A stretch of DNA of 64,000 nucleotides from Hypoxylon rubiginosum (Eukaryota > Ascomycota > Sordariomycetes > Xylariales > Hypoxylaceae), in the NCBI GenBank assembly GCA_902806565.1, contig CADCXA010000042.1, forward strand, positions 372,001 through 436,000. Direction: 5' to 3'. The notes beneath the pieces are model-generated. The model was given only the letters and a program-made list of their open reading frames with translations, ran no database searches and was not told where the DNA came from. Position numbers and translations under genes: made by a program. This document shows, piece by piece, positions 43,776-54,261 of this stretch; within the stretch, counting starts at the first letter, position 1; every line of letters begins with the position of its first letter.

Positions 43776-44894
43776 CTAGGCAGCCAAGCCTTCTTCTTTC
43801 TCAATTTCATCCTTGGTCGGGCACCACTTGTCCTGGAGATGCTTATCCAGGGACAGCTCATATACGTCTTTAGACCACCATTCTCCCCAGCTTGTCAAGA
43901 AGATCTGCTCAGGATCTTCGGGGAAATCGTCTCGCGTGAAAGCGCGGAAGATGGATTGTGCACCTGTCAACTGTGTAAGATGTCCATGGCTCTCAGATAT
44001 AAGAATAATGTGGCAGAACATACCTTCCGGAACGCTCTTCGCATCTGGATGGTTCACAGGCAAGGTCATGGTGGTGCCTCTGGGGAGACCGGTGCCTGGA
44101 ATAAGACCGGGCGAGACAGCGACGACGTGGCATTTACCCTGGAGTTGACGTCGCCACCAATGAGCGCCAAGGAGCTGGATGAATTTCGTGGCGCTGTAGA
44201 CGCTACGCTCTGTTTTCGAACCACCTTTGACATCGCTTTCCAATAGACCTATGGCTAGCTGTGAGACCAATATCCGAGTATGATCGTGAAGGGGGTGGGC
44301 TTAACATACTGGGATCGGTTACCCCACGGACGGCACCAGAGGAGACAACTACGATGCGCGACCGAGACGCCTCCAACTTCTCTCGAAGCAAGTGCATGAG
44401 GTAGTGTTGGGCTTAGAAGTTATATGTCAGTCCTAAACCCAGAATTCGAATGACAATAGGAACCCTTACAAAGATGATTGACGATGTATGGCTCGCTCCA
44501 CTTGGAACCATAAGGGCCAGGCTTCTCTGCATTTGTGGCTATGGCCGCATTGAGCATGAGGTAATCAATCTTGTCCTGTCCTACTTTTCCGAGGGCTTGC
44601 TGCGAGAAAGTCTTGACAGTCCTCAGGTTTGATAGCTCTAACGGGAAGATGGTCAAGCTGTGTTTGCTGCTGTCATACTTGAGGCTATCAAAGGCCTCCT
44701 GAGTAGTCTTGGTGTCCCTGGCGCCGAGGATGAACTTGTACGGCTGCGTCTGCGCAAGAAGCTGTTTGATGAGCTCGAAGCCCTAGGTAATTCAAGTCAG
44801 AATCATTGTGGTTTGAGGGGATGTTACTATGGCTTTGACCTACCAAGCCTGAGGAGGCACCTGTCGCCACAACGGTCTTTGCAATGCTTGCCAT
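43776..44894 (-). CDS. Short-chain dehydrogenase/reductase (5 exons)
   Basis: Exons are 44894-44844, 44782-44470, 44411-44310, 44254-44024 and 43963-43776, giving 294 residues, the usual SDR size. The cofactor loop TGASSGLG (residues 11-18) is assembled across intron 1. The NNAG-equivalent is LMLNAAIA, the catalytic Ser lies in VVVSSGAVRG, and the active-site pair is YSATK (Tyr175, Lys179). SPGLIPGTGL follows, as usual after the catalytic region. It should oxidise or reduce a small alcohol or ketone with NAD(P)H; the substrate is unknown. A second in-frame ATG nine codons upstream (44921) would add MNFIVPIFI. I chose the shorter form because it starts directly before the first beta-strand. 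The acceptor at intron 3 (CAGCTAG|CC) has an alternative CAG three bases earlier, out of frame. Confidence 0.88.
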
Positions 44895-45600
44895 GATGAA
44901 GATTGGAACGATGAAATTCACAGATGGAATATCCTGGAGTCAGACAAGTTGTTCACAAGAGAATCTTAAGGCTTATATATCCAGTTCTTTGCTGAACTGT
45001 AATCACGGGATTAGTTGCTAAACACCGTTATAATCCGTTTGTCTACAGGACAGCTTGTACAGAGGAGAGTTGGTGCTGACAAATCTAGCTGAGAGCTTGT
45101 TCATTTAACCATCATATCTACATATGTAAGCATAAGCGCATCATCTGAACCATTCATTATCTCACAGCCGCTCCAACAATAATTAAACATAAATATGTAA
45201 ATACACCTAGGGAGTTTGAACATCGGTATAAGAAATAAATGATACGCGCATGGAAATAGAGTAACAATGGTCAAGCACAACATCGAGGTCTAGAATCGCA
45301 ACAAACTAATAAATCGAGTTCTACGAATTTCCATGGAGTTGTTGGTAGAATAAGTTGTGGTGCCGCTAAGCCAAATAAGGTTAGCGACAAAACAGCTTCG
45401 GCTTCTGGCCGGTTCCTCCGTCATTGGACCGTCCAAAAATTTTGAAGCTTTTCTCCAAATTCAATTCTTCGCCGAACATTTCTCAATCCCAATTCAACAT
45501 CGACGACTTCTCCTCCCTCCTTGCAGTCCGTAATATTTGTGGTGGATTCTCCTTTCGCATATAGCATATATCGCTTCCTTCCGCATATATTACAGCCACA
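44895..45600. promoter_or_regulatory. Divergent promoter region, SDR and Hsp60
   Basis: About 700 bp separate the start codons of the dehydrogenase (minus) and Hsp60 (plus). TTC and GAA triplets cluster near 45440-45482, but I could not fit a clean heat-shock element (nGAAnnTTCn). No gene is seen. Confidence 0.35.
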
Positions 45601-47516
45601 ATGCAGCGTGCTCTTTCCTCACGAGCGAGGGCCTCGGTCCTATCTTCGGCTGCTGCCAACAAGTACCGAGCTGGTGCAGGTCTTTCACAACAGCTTCGAT
45701 TCGCACACAAGGTTAGTGCCCTAGCCTCCCATGAGCCTCTCCTTCAACGACTTTGCGTATACCGGCCTTATGCAACTAGCTAACTAGTTCCTATAGGAGC
45801 TGAAGTTTGGTGTTGAGGGCAGAGCTGCTCTGCTTGCCGGTGTTGAGACACTTGCTAAAGCAGTGGCCACTACGCTTGGTCCTAAGGGCCGAAATGTAAT
45901 AATCGAGTCTAGCTACGGCTCCCCCAAGATCACAAAGGGTATGCGATCGACTTCAAATTGCCTAGAATTTGATCAAAAGTACTAACCAAACATGTGTAGA
46001 TGGTGTTACCGTCGCAAAGGCCATTAGCTTACAAGATAAATTCGAGAACCTCGGCGCCAAGTTATTACAAGATGTTGCATCCAAGACGAACGAATCTGCC
46101 GGTGATGGAACAACAAGTGCCACCGTGCTGGCTCGAGCTATCTTCTCGGAAACTGTCAAGAATGTTGCTGCCGGCTGCAACCCCATGGACCTGCGACGTG
46201 GTACCCAGGCTGCGGTCGACGCTGTTGTTGAGTACCTCCAGAAGAACAAGCGGGATATCACAACCAGCGAAGAGATCGCTCAGGTCGCTACTATCAGTGC
46301 CAACGGAGATACCCACATTGGCAAACTGATCGCCAATGCCATGGAGAAGGTTGGCAAGGAGGGTGTCATCACCGTCAAGGAAGGAAAGACGATGAATGAC
46401 GAGCTGGAAGTTACCGAGGGTATGCGATTCGACCGTGGCTTTGTGTCTCCCTACTTCATCACCGACGCCAAGGCCCAGAAGGTTGAGTTCGAGAAGCCCC
46501 TGATCCTCCTTTCCGAGAAGAAGATCTCGGCCGTCCAAGATATTATCCCCGCTCTCGAAGCATCCACTCAGCTGCGACGACCCCTTATCATCATTGCCGA
46601 GGACATTGATGGTGAAGCTCTAGCTGTCTGCATCCTGAACAAGCTCCGAGGTCAGCTCCAGGTTGCTGCGGTCAAGGCCCCTGGCTTTGGCGACAACCGA
46701 AAGTCCATCCTTGGCGATCTCGCTGTTCTCACCAACGGTACTGTCTTCACCGATGAGCTCGACATCAAGCTGGAGAAGGCTACCCCTGATATGCTTGGTT
46801 CCACCGGCTCTATCACCATCACCAAGGAGGATACCATCATCCTTAATGGAGAAGGAAGCAAGGACGCGATCTCTCAGCGATGCGAGCAGATCCGTGGTGT
46901 CATGGCCGATCCCACCACGTCCGATTACGAGAAGGAGAAGCTACAAGAGCGTCTTGCTAAGCTCTCCGGCGGTGTTGCCGTCATCAAGGTTGGCGGTTCC
47001 TCCGAGGTTGAGGTCGGTGAGAAGAAGGACCGCTTTGTCGATGCCCTGAACGCTACCCGAGCTGCCGTTGAGGAAGGTATCCTTCCCGGTGGTGGGACTG
47101 CCCTCCTCAAGGCTGCCAGCAATGCCCTAAAGGATGTCAAGGCGGCCAACTTCGACCAGCAGCTCGGTGTCAGTATCGTCAAGAATGCCATTACCCGACC
47201 GGCCAGAACAATCGTCGAGAATGCCGGTCTTGAGGGTTCTGTTGTTGTTGGTAAGCTTATGGACGAGTTCGGCGATGACTTCAACAAGGGATTCGACAGT
47301 GCCAAGGGAGAGTACGTGGACATGATCCAGGCTGGTATCCTTGACCCTCTCAAGGTTGTCCGAACTGGTCTTCGCGATGCCAGCGGTGTCGCATCTCTTC
47401 TAGGCACCACCGAGGTTGCCATCGTCGAGGCACCCGAGGACAAGCCGGCTGGTGGCATGGGAGGAGGTGGCATGGGCGGTATGGGAGGCATGGGTGGTAT
47501 GGGCGGAATGATGTAA
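45601..47516 (+). CDS. hsp60: Mitochondrial chaperonin Hsp60 (3 exons)
   Basis: Exons are 45601-45711, 45797-45938 and 46000-47516, giving 589 residues. It is the GroEL-type chaperonin that folds imported proteins in the mitochondrial matrix. Exon 1 encodes the presequence: Arg/Ser/Ala-rich, no acidic residue, ending RFAHK. The equatorial ATP site is visible in [10 protein letters not shown] and in [15 protein letters not shown]. The apical and C-terminal parts follow through [10 protein letters not shown], and the protein ends in the GGM repeats typical of the family. Introns have GTTAGT and GTATGC donors, and both join at family-conserved residues. Length and motifs are complete, so this is surely the functional gene. 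Codon choice is strongly C-ending, as expected for a highly expressed gene. Confidence 0.97.
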
Positions 47517-48771
47517 TAGGTTCATGAACTCATGAGCTTATGTCTGCCTTGTCATGTATCAAAAGTTTGGGATCGGTTGCATTAACCTGGGTGTTATGCG
47601 GACGGATTAAATGTGGCTCTGTCATCTCTTCGACCTCTCCCCTCTCTCCCCTCTACTCCCTTCTTTCCAACGTCTCCCTGCACTTCCCCATGTTCATACT
47701 TCTTGATATCCCGAGCGGCGTTGTAAAAAGGATTGTATACTAGATACAAACTACGAGCTACGAAGCTACCTACGCGGTACTTAGATGATCATAATTGACT
47801 CTGTCTAACAATGAATGTAGTTTGCCTCTCTAATTTTTAGGCATCAAAGTTACTACTTGTACCTATGTAGGTATGGATTCATTTTACTTGTGTGTAAATT
47901 CTGCCTGGTCACGGAGAATGACATCTTAGTGTGTGATGATATGCGATGACGAATCCATGTGGCTCATCTTGAGAGGCAGCAACAACAAATACCTACCGTA
48001 CGTAGCATGACCCGAGTAATAAAAGGAGACATCACGTGCTGTGGAAATGGGCATGAAATAATGAAACTTTGTTAATATTTTTGCCTGACCTGTCGACCTG
48101 TCGACCCAGCTGCCCAGTTGCCCAGTTACCGCCAAGCAAAATAAATATCACTCTTTTACCAGCTTTTTACTAGCTATCTCACGGCCAACGGCCAACGGCG
48201 CAACACAAGGTCACACTCCCCACCAATACCCCCCTAAACAACCCTGACACCAACCCTGACTCCCTAAATAACCCTGGACAAGGCCTTTGCCCCCTTCTAA
48301 CCCTTCTAACAGATTACAGATTAGTCCCCCTCTCAAAAACATTTGACCCCACCAAGGCTTTGTGTTGATTTCGCAGTTTCGGTTCGTGCCTCTTTTTTTT
48401 CATCAGCCCAGCCCGCAGAACGTAGGACGCAGCCCGTAAACCCGCAGCCCGACCTTCTCCCCCTCCATTCTCCATTGCGATATAGTGCCCACACTAAAAA
48501 CATTGCGTCTCTCCGACTCTTTTCCCTCTAACGTACTCTTCTAAACATCGCAATCCTTTGCAGCTCAACGAGGACAAGTCCCCCGGTGGAATAACACAGA
48601 CAGCAATTTCATGTTAGTTGCAGATTAGTTCCCCGTCCCCGTTCTACGCCATCTTTTCGCATCTTCTTGTCCCCCTCGTGGACCCCGCTGACAGCCAAAA
48701 AAACCCACATCGTAGCTCGTCTCCCCGATTCTCATTTGGTACCAGCCGCAGCTCAAGCATATTCCGCCAAA
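47517..48771. other. Spacer: Hsp60 3' side and cofilin promoter
   Basis: Short tandem octamers (CCTGTCGA, CCCAGTTG types) occur near 48085-48128. Pyrimidine-rich leader sequence extends from about 48330 to the cofilin ATG. No other gene. Confidence 0.5.
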
Positions 48772-49650
48772 ATGGTGAGTCTTCAAATCCAATCACCCCT
48801 AGGTACCTACTAACATGGAATTCTGGTAGTCTCAATCAGGGTTCGTAATCCCCTCCAACCCGCTGCTCCTCTTGTTCCTGTTCCTGTTCCTGTCTCTATC
48901 TACTGCGATCGCCTTCCGCGCGCCATTATGGGCCTTCGCGATACACAGCTCCGGCTCCGCGAGCTCTGTCCTATAGACTACATAGATGGTCAAGAAGAGG
49001 GGCTAATATTGTTGGCCTAATCTAGAGCATCAGTCTCTGAGGAGTGCATTGCTACGTACAACAACGACCTCAAGCTTGCGAAGAAGTACAAGTACATCAT
49101 CTTCAAGCTGTCCGACGACAACCGAGAGATCGTCATCGAGGAAGCCTCCGCGGATAAGGACTGGGATAACTTTCGCGAGAAGCTTGTCAATGCCACTACC
49201 AAGACCAGATCCGTAAGTACTGGCTAGGCTGCCGCAATCATTCACCATCATGAGCTCTACTCTGACGATTCGCTGCTAGGGTGCCGTCAGCAAGGGTCCC
49301 CGATATGCCGTGTACGACTTCGAGTACAGCCTCGCTAGCGGAGAGGGTTCACGGTGAGTTCTCTGCGTCGGTGCAATGCGTACGCTGTGCTAATGATGCG
49401 TAGAAACAAGATTACCTTCATCGCGTGGTCGCCCGATGATGCCAGTGTTATGGTTAGCATAATCCTATCTCTTTAAAAATGCCCAGGGTATTGTACTGAC
49501 ACTTTTAAAAAGGCCAAGATGGTGTACGCTTCGTCGAAGGACGCCCTGAAGCGCTCCCTGACGGGCATTGCTACCGAGCTGCAGGCCAACGACCAGGACG
49601 ATATCGAATACGACACTGTTCTGAAGGCGGTCAGCAAGGGCTTGGCCTAA
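48772..49650 (+). CDS. cof1: Cofilin / actin-depolymerising factor (6 exons, first two tiny)
   Basis: Exons are 48772-48774 (the ATG alone), 48830-48840 (11 nt), 49026-49212, 49280-49353, 49404-49452 and 49513-49650, giving 153 residues. It is the single-domain ADF/cofilin that severs and depolymerises actin filaments. Family marks are SGASVSEEC at the N-terminus (regulatory Ser), KYIIFKLSDD, GPRYAVYDFEY, ITFIAWSPDDA, and the actin-binding long helix KMVYASSKDALKRSL. The two minute exons are needed to give the conserved MSQSGASVS start. The 185-nt intron 2 uses AGG|GTTCGT, a weak donor, and TCTAG|A. Regulation by phosphorylation of the N-terminal Ser is known for animals and not shown here. 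Confidence 0.93.
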
Positions 49651-50053
49651 GCGTGCTCAGTTTTGCGAAAGCCGGAGCAACGGTCAATAGAAGTTGCGCA
49701 AGATTGTTAAGTTGAGAGAAACGCTCGACTGCCAAGATCCATGACGCCTACGACACTGCAGGATGGTAATGGACTTCTCCTCTACTACGCCATTGAGTAA
49801 TAGGGATAGTATCTGGTCATCTTTTTTCTTTAGAGGCATGACATGAACTTTCAATTTCGATGTTAGCCATGGGTATACACCGCACAGAAACCAAAAAAGC
49901 CACATTGGAATGTAGATCATTCTCATTGCTCTCCAAAGCAAATGTCTATGCCATTATTAATTGAGATTTTCGTCATTCCTCCCATAACCCCTATTTAGCC
50001 TGCCTAGGACTCCTCCGTGAGGCGTACCCGCCCTAAACCGTCTATTGCGTAAA
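49651..50053. other. Convergent 3' spacer, no gene seen
   Basis: It lies between the ends of cofilin (plus) and Get5 (minus). A short minus-strand open frame near 49684-49941 has no support. Confidence 0.5.
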
Positions 50054-50721
50054 TCATGCTTTTGCCTTCCAAGCAGCCTGGAACGTGTCTGTCAGATCCC
50101 CGGCCGTCTTCTCGTCTCGTATTCGCTGTAATAAGAAACCCCTCAGGTCATCCCAGAACTCCTTCGTGTCCAGAACTTCGCCGCCACTCTGCCCTTGCGC
50201 GACATTGCTCTGTGTCGGTACCGAACGGATGGCTGCTGCTCCACCCATAACCATGACCGAGAACTCCACGCTTGTCTCCGCTTCGGTTGTCAGATCCTTC
50301 AGCACCTTGCTGTCTTGGATTGGCTTCTTCTTGTGTAGCAGCTTCATCTTGTCGACAGGTATGCCCGTCTCCTGGGAGACGGCAGTCTTGACATCGAGAA
50401 CGGACGTATTCGGTGTCTGGGACAAGAGCTTGATGTCTAAAGGCGGGTTACGCAGAGACTTGACGGCGACCGTGAGGCTCCGTTCCTGTCCAGGTATGGA
50501 TGTGGCTTTACGCTTGGTCATAGGCTTCGGCATCTTGGGGAGTATGTACTAATAACTCTCGTTAGTCGAGGGTAAAACAAGATAGTGAAACAGAACGGGA
50601 CGGGACGTACAGCGCCTCGCGCCGGGTAGCTCTTAGGGTCCTCGACATGATCGGTGGATAGTTTGAGTGGGCGTGAGTCTAAAGCTGCCAGGAACGACTT
50701 GGCAAATGAAACTTCCGTCAT
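50054..50721 (-). CDS. get5: Get5/Mdy2-like ubiquitin-domain protein of the GET pathway (2 exons)
   Basis: Exon 1 is 50721-50611 and exon 2 is 50548-50054, giving 201 residues. In yeast, Get5 binds Get4 by its N-terminus and Sgt2 by its ubiquitin-like domain, to hand tail-anchored proteins to Get3. Residues 1-40 (SFAKSFLAALDSRPLKL, then PARGAYILP) match the N-terminal Get4-binding segment. Residues 52-122 form the ubiquitin-like fold, with KLLHKKKPIQDSK in place of the usual KLIYKGK strand. The C-terminus (EFWDDLRGFLLQRI to FQAAWKA) is the small helical dimerisation domain. The intron (GCT|GTACGT to TTAG|TAC) joins PARGA to YILPKM. It is divergent from nop2, with 335 bp between start codons. 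Confidence 0.85.
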
Positions 50722-51056
50722 CTTCGCTATCTGATGCTTTACGAGCTGATGGGTGTGTGTAGTTGTATCGTAAACGATCTAATCCGCTTTCCAATTGTTC
50801 AGTGACGATCACGATGTCCCACCGTAACGCCACGAAATATCCCACTTGTGGCTAAAGCTGGTAGCCCCACCTCTATTAACTCGGATTTGCTCGGCGTCGC
50901 GCTACCGTAAAATGTGGGTACCATGATCGCTATCGGCTTATCGCAAAGAAAAAAAAAGTTCCAGATCAAATTGGCGGGACGCATTGAAATTTCAAGACAC
51001 CAGCACAGTGATACCCTTAAACATTTACAGCGCATTCTCAGTGCCACGATATCAAA
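50722..51056. promoter_or_regulatory. Divergent promoter, get5 and nop2
   Basis: A 335-bp gap separates the two ATGs. No TATA box stands out; an A-run and CAGCAC/GTGCC elements lie within 120 bp of the nop2 start. Shared control is plausible but not shown. Confidence 0.35.
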
Positions 51057-53111
51057 ATGGGTGTCGGTCGACGTATGAGAAAACAGGGCCCTCCTGAGCC
51101 TCTATCAGAAGAACATTTCGCAAAACTCAAGCGAAAGGCCGGAATACCTGTAGACGATATCCCCACCGAAACGCCGAATAAGAAGAAGCGGAAGACCGCA
51201 GAGCCTACATCCAAAGCCAACAGCGCGGGTGCGAAGAAGGCTGCGCCCAAGGCCAATGGAAGATCAAACGGTGTAACGGCGACCCCGGCGCCTAAGCAAA
51301 ATGGAAAGATTACGAAGTCGAAATCGAAGAAGCCCCTACCGGAGCCCGAATCCGATGAAGAACTCAGCGAAGGTCTTGGTGAAGGGCTCAGTGGCTCCGA
51401 ATTAGATGATGACGAGTTCCCTGATCTTGATGGCGATGAAGTAGAGGGCTTAGGGGACGATTTCTTAGGATCCGACGACTCGGTTTTCGATTCGGATGCA
51501 GAAGGCCAAAACGAGCGAAGAGCAATGTTCTCTGAAGACGAAGACGACTCCGATGCCGAAGAGAAGCTCACTGCAGCCAACATTGTTGGTTTATCAAGAA
51601 AATTGGACGAGGATCAGGCGCGAGAGGAGGCGGAAGCGCAGGCTGAGCTTGAAGAAGCAGCACTCCAGACCAACATCGATCGACCTCACGTACTCGGTGA
51701 TGAGGAAGAGGACGACCTGGCATTGAAGACCAAGGCTCTGTTAGCTCCGGATTTGCAATTGCTACGAACAAGGATCACAGATACGATACGCGTCCTAGAT
51801 GATTTTTCGAATCTAGCGGAGGAAGGCAGATCCAGGGCCGAATACACTTCACAGTTGTTAAAAGACATTTGCGCCTACTATGGTTACTCAGAATATCTCG
51901 CCGAGAAGCTCCTAAACCTGTTTCAAGCAAGAGAGGCATTCGCATTCTTCGAGGCAAACGAAACGGCTAGACCCGTCGTCATTCGAACAAATACTTTACG
52001 GACACATCGCAGAGATTTAGCTCAGGCCCTCATCAACCGTGGCGTGACTTTGGAACCTGTAGGAAAATGGTCCAAGGTCGGACTGCAAATTTTCGAGAGC
52101 AATGTGCCCCTTGGTGCTACTCCCGAGTACCTCGCAGGTCACTACATCCTCCAGGCTGCTTCTTCATTCTTACCCGTCATGGCTCTAGGTCCGCAGGAAG
52201 GCGAGCGGGTGCTCGATATGGCCGCTGCCCCCGGTGGTAAAACGACACATATGGCTGCTATGATGAAGAACACAGGTTCCATTTTTGCCAACGATCCCAG
52301 CAAGGCTCGTGCGAAAGGTTTAATTGGTAACATCCACCGTCTCGGCGCTCGCAACGTAATTGTCTGCAACTACGATGCCCGAGAATTCCCAAGAGTTATG
52401 GGCGGCTTCGACAGAGTACTTCTCGATGCGCCTTGCTCGGGTACGGGAGTTATCGCCAAGGATCCTTCCGTGAAAACGAATAAGGACGAGAAAGATTTCA
52501 TGATCCTGCCTCATACCCAAAAACAGTTGCTCCTCGCCGCGATCGACTCCGTAAACCATGCGAGCAAGACTGGTGGTTACCTAGTCTACTCTACATGTTC
52601 AGTCACTGTCGAGGAGAATGAGCAAGTAGTCCAGTACGCACTTAACAAGCGACCGAACGTCAAGTTAGTCTCTACTGAGCTCCCCTTCGGAAAGGAAGGC
52701 TTCACTAGCTACATGGGCAAGAAGTTCGACCCGAGTTTACGTCTCACCCGCCGATACTACCCACACACCTACAACGTTGACGGTTTCTTCGTCGCCAAGT
52801 TCCACAAGGTCGGCCCGACTCCCGCCAACCTCATTAGAGATAAGTCTACCAAGACCACCCCAGCCTCGCAGGCAGGCGAGGAAGAAGTTATAGACAAGAC
52901 ACCTATTGCAACGGATGACGACAGTGCTCGGGAGCAGGACGGCTTCGGTGGTTTCGATGATGAAGAGGATAAGGCGTACATGGAGAGGGCGAAGCGCAGC
53001 GCCATGAGGCGACGCGGTCTCGATCCCAAGGCGTTGGAGAAGCCGAAGACGAACGGACAGGCTAAACCGGAGAAGAGCGAGGGTAAAACGAAGAACAAAA
53101 AGAAGACGTAG
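51057..53111 (+). CDS. nop2: Nop2-type 25S rRNA (cytosine-C5) methyltransferase, single exon
   Basis: One uninterrupted frame gives 684 residues. Nop2 methylates a cytosine of 25S rRNA and is needed for 60S ribosome assembly in the nucleolus. The N-terminal 200 residues are basic then acidic and disordered (KKKRK, then many D/E runs), as in yeast Nop2. The methyltransferase core has LDMAAAPGGKTTHMAA (SAM-binding loop, about residue 386), FANDPSKARAKGLIGN, DAPCSGTGVIAKDPS (first catalytic Cys, about 460), and YSTCSVTVEENE (second Cys, about 512). GFFVAKFHKVGP closes the domain. The Lys-rich C-terminus (KKKT) probably serves nucleolar targeting. Absence of introns is unusual among its neighbours here, though common for this family as far as I know. 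Confidence 0.96.
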   Translation: MGVGRRMRKQGPPEPLSEEHFAKLKRKAGIPVDDIPTETPNKKKRKTAEPTSKANSAGAKKAAPKANGRSNGVTATPAPKQNGKITKSKSKKPLPEPESDEELSEGLGEGLSGSELDDDEFPDLDGDEVEGLGDDFLGSDDSVFDSDAEGQNERRAMFSEDEDDSDAEEKLTAANIVGLSRKLDEDQAREEAEAQAELEEAALQTNIDRPHVLGDEEEDDLALKTKALLAPDLQLLRTRITDTIRVLDDFSNLAEEGRSRAEYTSQLLKDICAYYGYSEYLAEKLLNLFQAREAFAFFEANETARPVVIRTNTLRTHRRDLAQALINRGVTLEPVGKWSKVGLQIFESNVPLGATPEYLAGHYILQAASSFLPVMALGPQEGERVLDMAAAPGGKTTHMAAMMKNTGSIFANDPSKARAKGLIGNIHRLGARNVIVCNYDAREFPRVMGGFDRVLLDAPCSGTGVIAKDPSVKTNKDEKDFMILPHTQKQLLLAAIDSVNHASKTGGYLVYSTCSVTVEENEQVVQYALNKRPNVKLVSTELPFGKEGFTSYMGKKFDPSLRLTRRYYPHTYNVDGFFVAKFHKVGPTPANLIRDKSTKTTPASQAGEEEVIDKTPIATDDDSAREQDGFGGFDDEEDKAYMERAKRSAMRRRGLDPKALEKPKTNGQAKPEKSEGKTKNKKKT

Positions 53112-53504
53112 TCAGGGATTTAGAGGCGCAAGGCTGTTTTCTATTTGATACTAGAGTATAGGTTCGGGCTGCTTGGCACTTCGTCTGATTAATGCGTAAC
53201 GGTTGACATGCTGTTCCTGCACATAGTTAGTCTACGCTCCGATAGACTTATACGAGTTTACGATCAAGTCCTAGATCGAATCAAATCCTATACATACTCA
53301 ATTGACCCAAAGTTCGCAATTAATACCCAAAAATTCAAGGGTTCTTATAAATGAAAACTAGAGGACAACGCCACTTCGCCATAAGGAGACGAAGAGTTGT
53401 CTTCTATACTATGCAACCAACCGTAAGCAACACTGCCAGGTATTCGCTAGCATTGAAAGCTTTCTATTCAAGCAATGTTACAATAACATCATATAAGCTG
53501 CAGG
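53112..53504. other. Spacer, no gene seen
   Basis: Nop2 3' flank, AT-rich, followed by the ankyrin relic. Confidence 0.5.
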
Positions 53505-53775
53505 CTCCTCGAAGCCGGCGCCGATGTGGCGATCAAATCGTCTGCGTCTTTTACGCAGCAGATAAAACGAGACGATCATAGAGAACCTCCTCGACGCCGG
53601 AGCTACCATAGATTCTACGCTAGACGGTGGAAAGTATTGTAATGCGATCCCCGCTGTGGTAACTTGTTTGCGAGCTGATATTTTCCTCAATCACGGATTC
53701 GTGGACCAGGAGCAGGGTGACAGAGTCAGGACGCCCGTACAGGAGAGAATAGGCTTAACAACGCTGAAGAGGTAA
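53505..53775 (+). pseudogene. Ankyrin-repeat gene relic with a frameshift
   Basis: In one plus frame LLEAGADVAIKS (from 53505) matches the ankyrin-repeat core. About 30 codons later the match moves to another frame: NLLDAGATIDSTLDGGKYCNA, where GGKYCNAI echoes the GGEYGNAL motif of fungal ankyrin/NACHT-type proteins. That second frame runs to the stop at 53773-53775. No start codon, promoter or further repeats are visible on either side. The fragment is short (about 90 codons) and frame-broken. I therefore call it a degraded remnant, perhaps of an ankyrin-rich protein inserted or lost between nop2 and the phosphatase gene. An intron could in principle explain the frame change, but there is no good donor in the gap. 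Confidence 0.6.
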
Positions 53776-54261
53776 TTGAGTCGGACCAATTACAAGAAAA
53801 ACCCGAAGCATACCAAAGGATTTTAGGTATGATTATTTCGAAAACAATTCATGAGTCTTCACGGTCGGGCATCACGGAGATTCAGAGCTGTGTTTGATGA
53901 TAATAAATAGGGGGTAGGTGGCTTTCTTCTTGGCAGCCCATCCATCCCCCCCTTTTTTTCATTTGGTTCCATTAAGCCATTACTCTAGCTATCCAGCGCG
54001 CAATTGAATGCAAATCAGTAGAAGCTCTACTCTGTCTGTAACTTCCAATGCAGGAAAGCATCCGCAACGCGGAAATCTATAGCTAGATTCCACTCCGCTC
54101 TAATAGCTTCTTTCGTCACCGCGACGCTGCTGGGTATCTCATACTTTACAACACCGCTTGCAGGTCATGCGAGTCTTATGCGATGCAGTCTAGTTTCTCT
54201 CTCTCTCTCTCTCCTTCCTTCCTTATTATGCCATCCTCTTAATCCTATCCACCAACGCCCC
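53776..54261. other. Spacer, no gene seen
   Basis: A CT dinucleotide run lies near 54196-54216 and a poly-T tract near 53952. No gene. Confidence 0.5.

Noticed and set aside
24534..45000. A complete secondary-metabolite cluster
   Set aside because: P450, methyltransferase, SDR and esterase are present, but there is no PKS, NRPS, terpene synthase or prenyltransferase, and the genes are widely spaced.
45440..45482. Heat-shock element before hsp60
   Set aside because: GAA and TTC triplets are present but not in the required nGAAnnTTCn spacing.
46065..47491. Long minus-strand frames opposite hsp60
   Set aside because: Antisense shadows produced by strong codon bias in hsp60.
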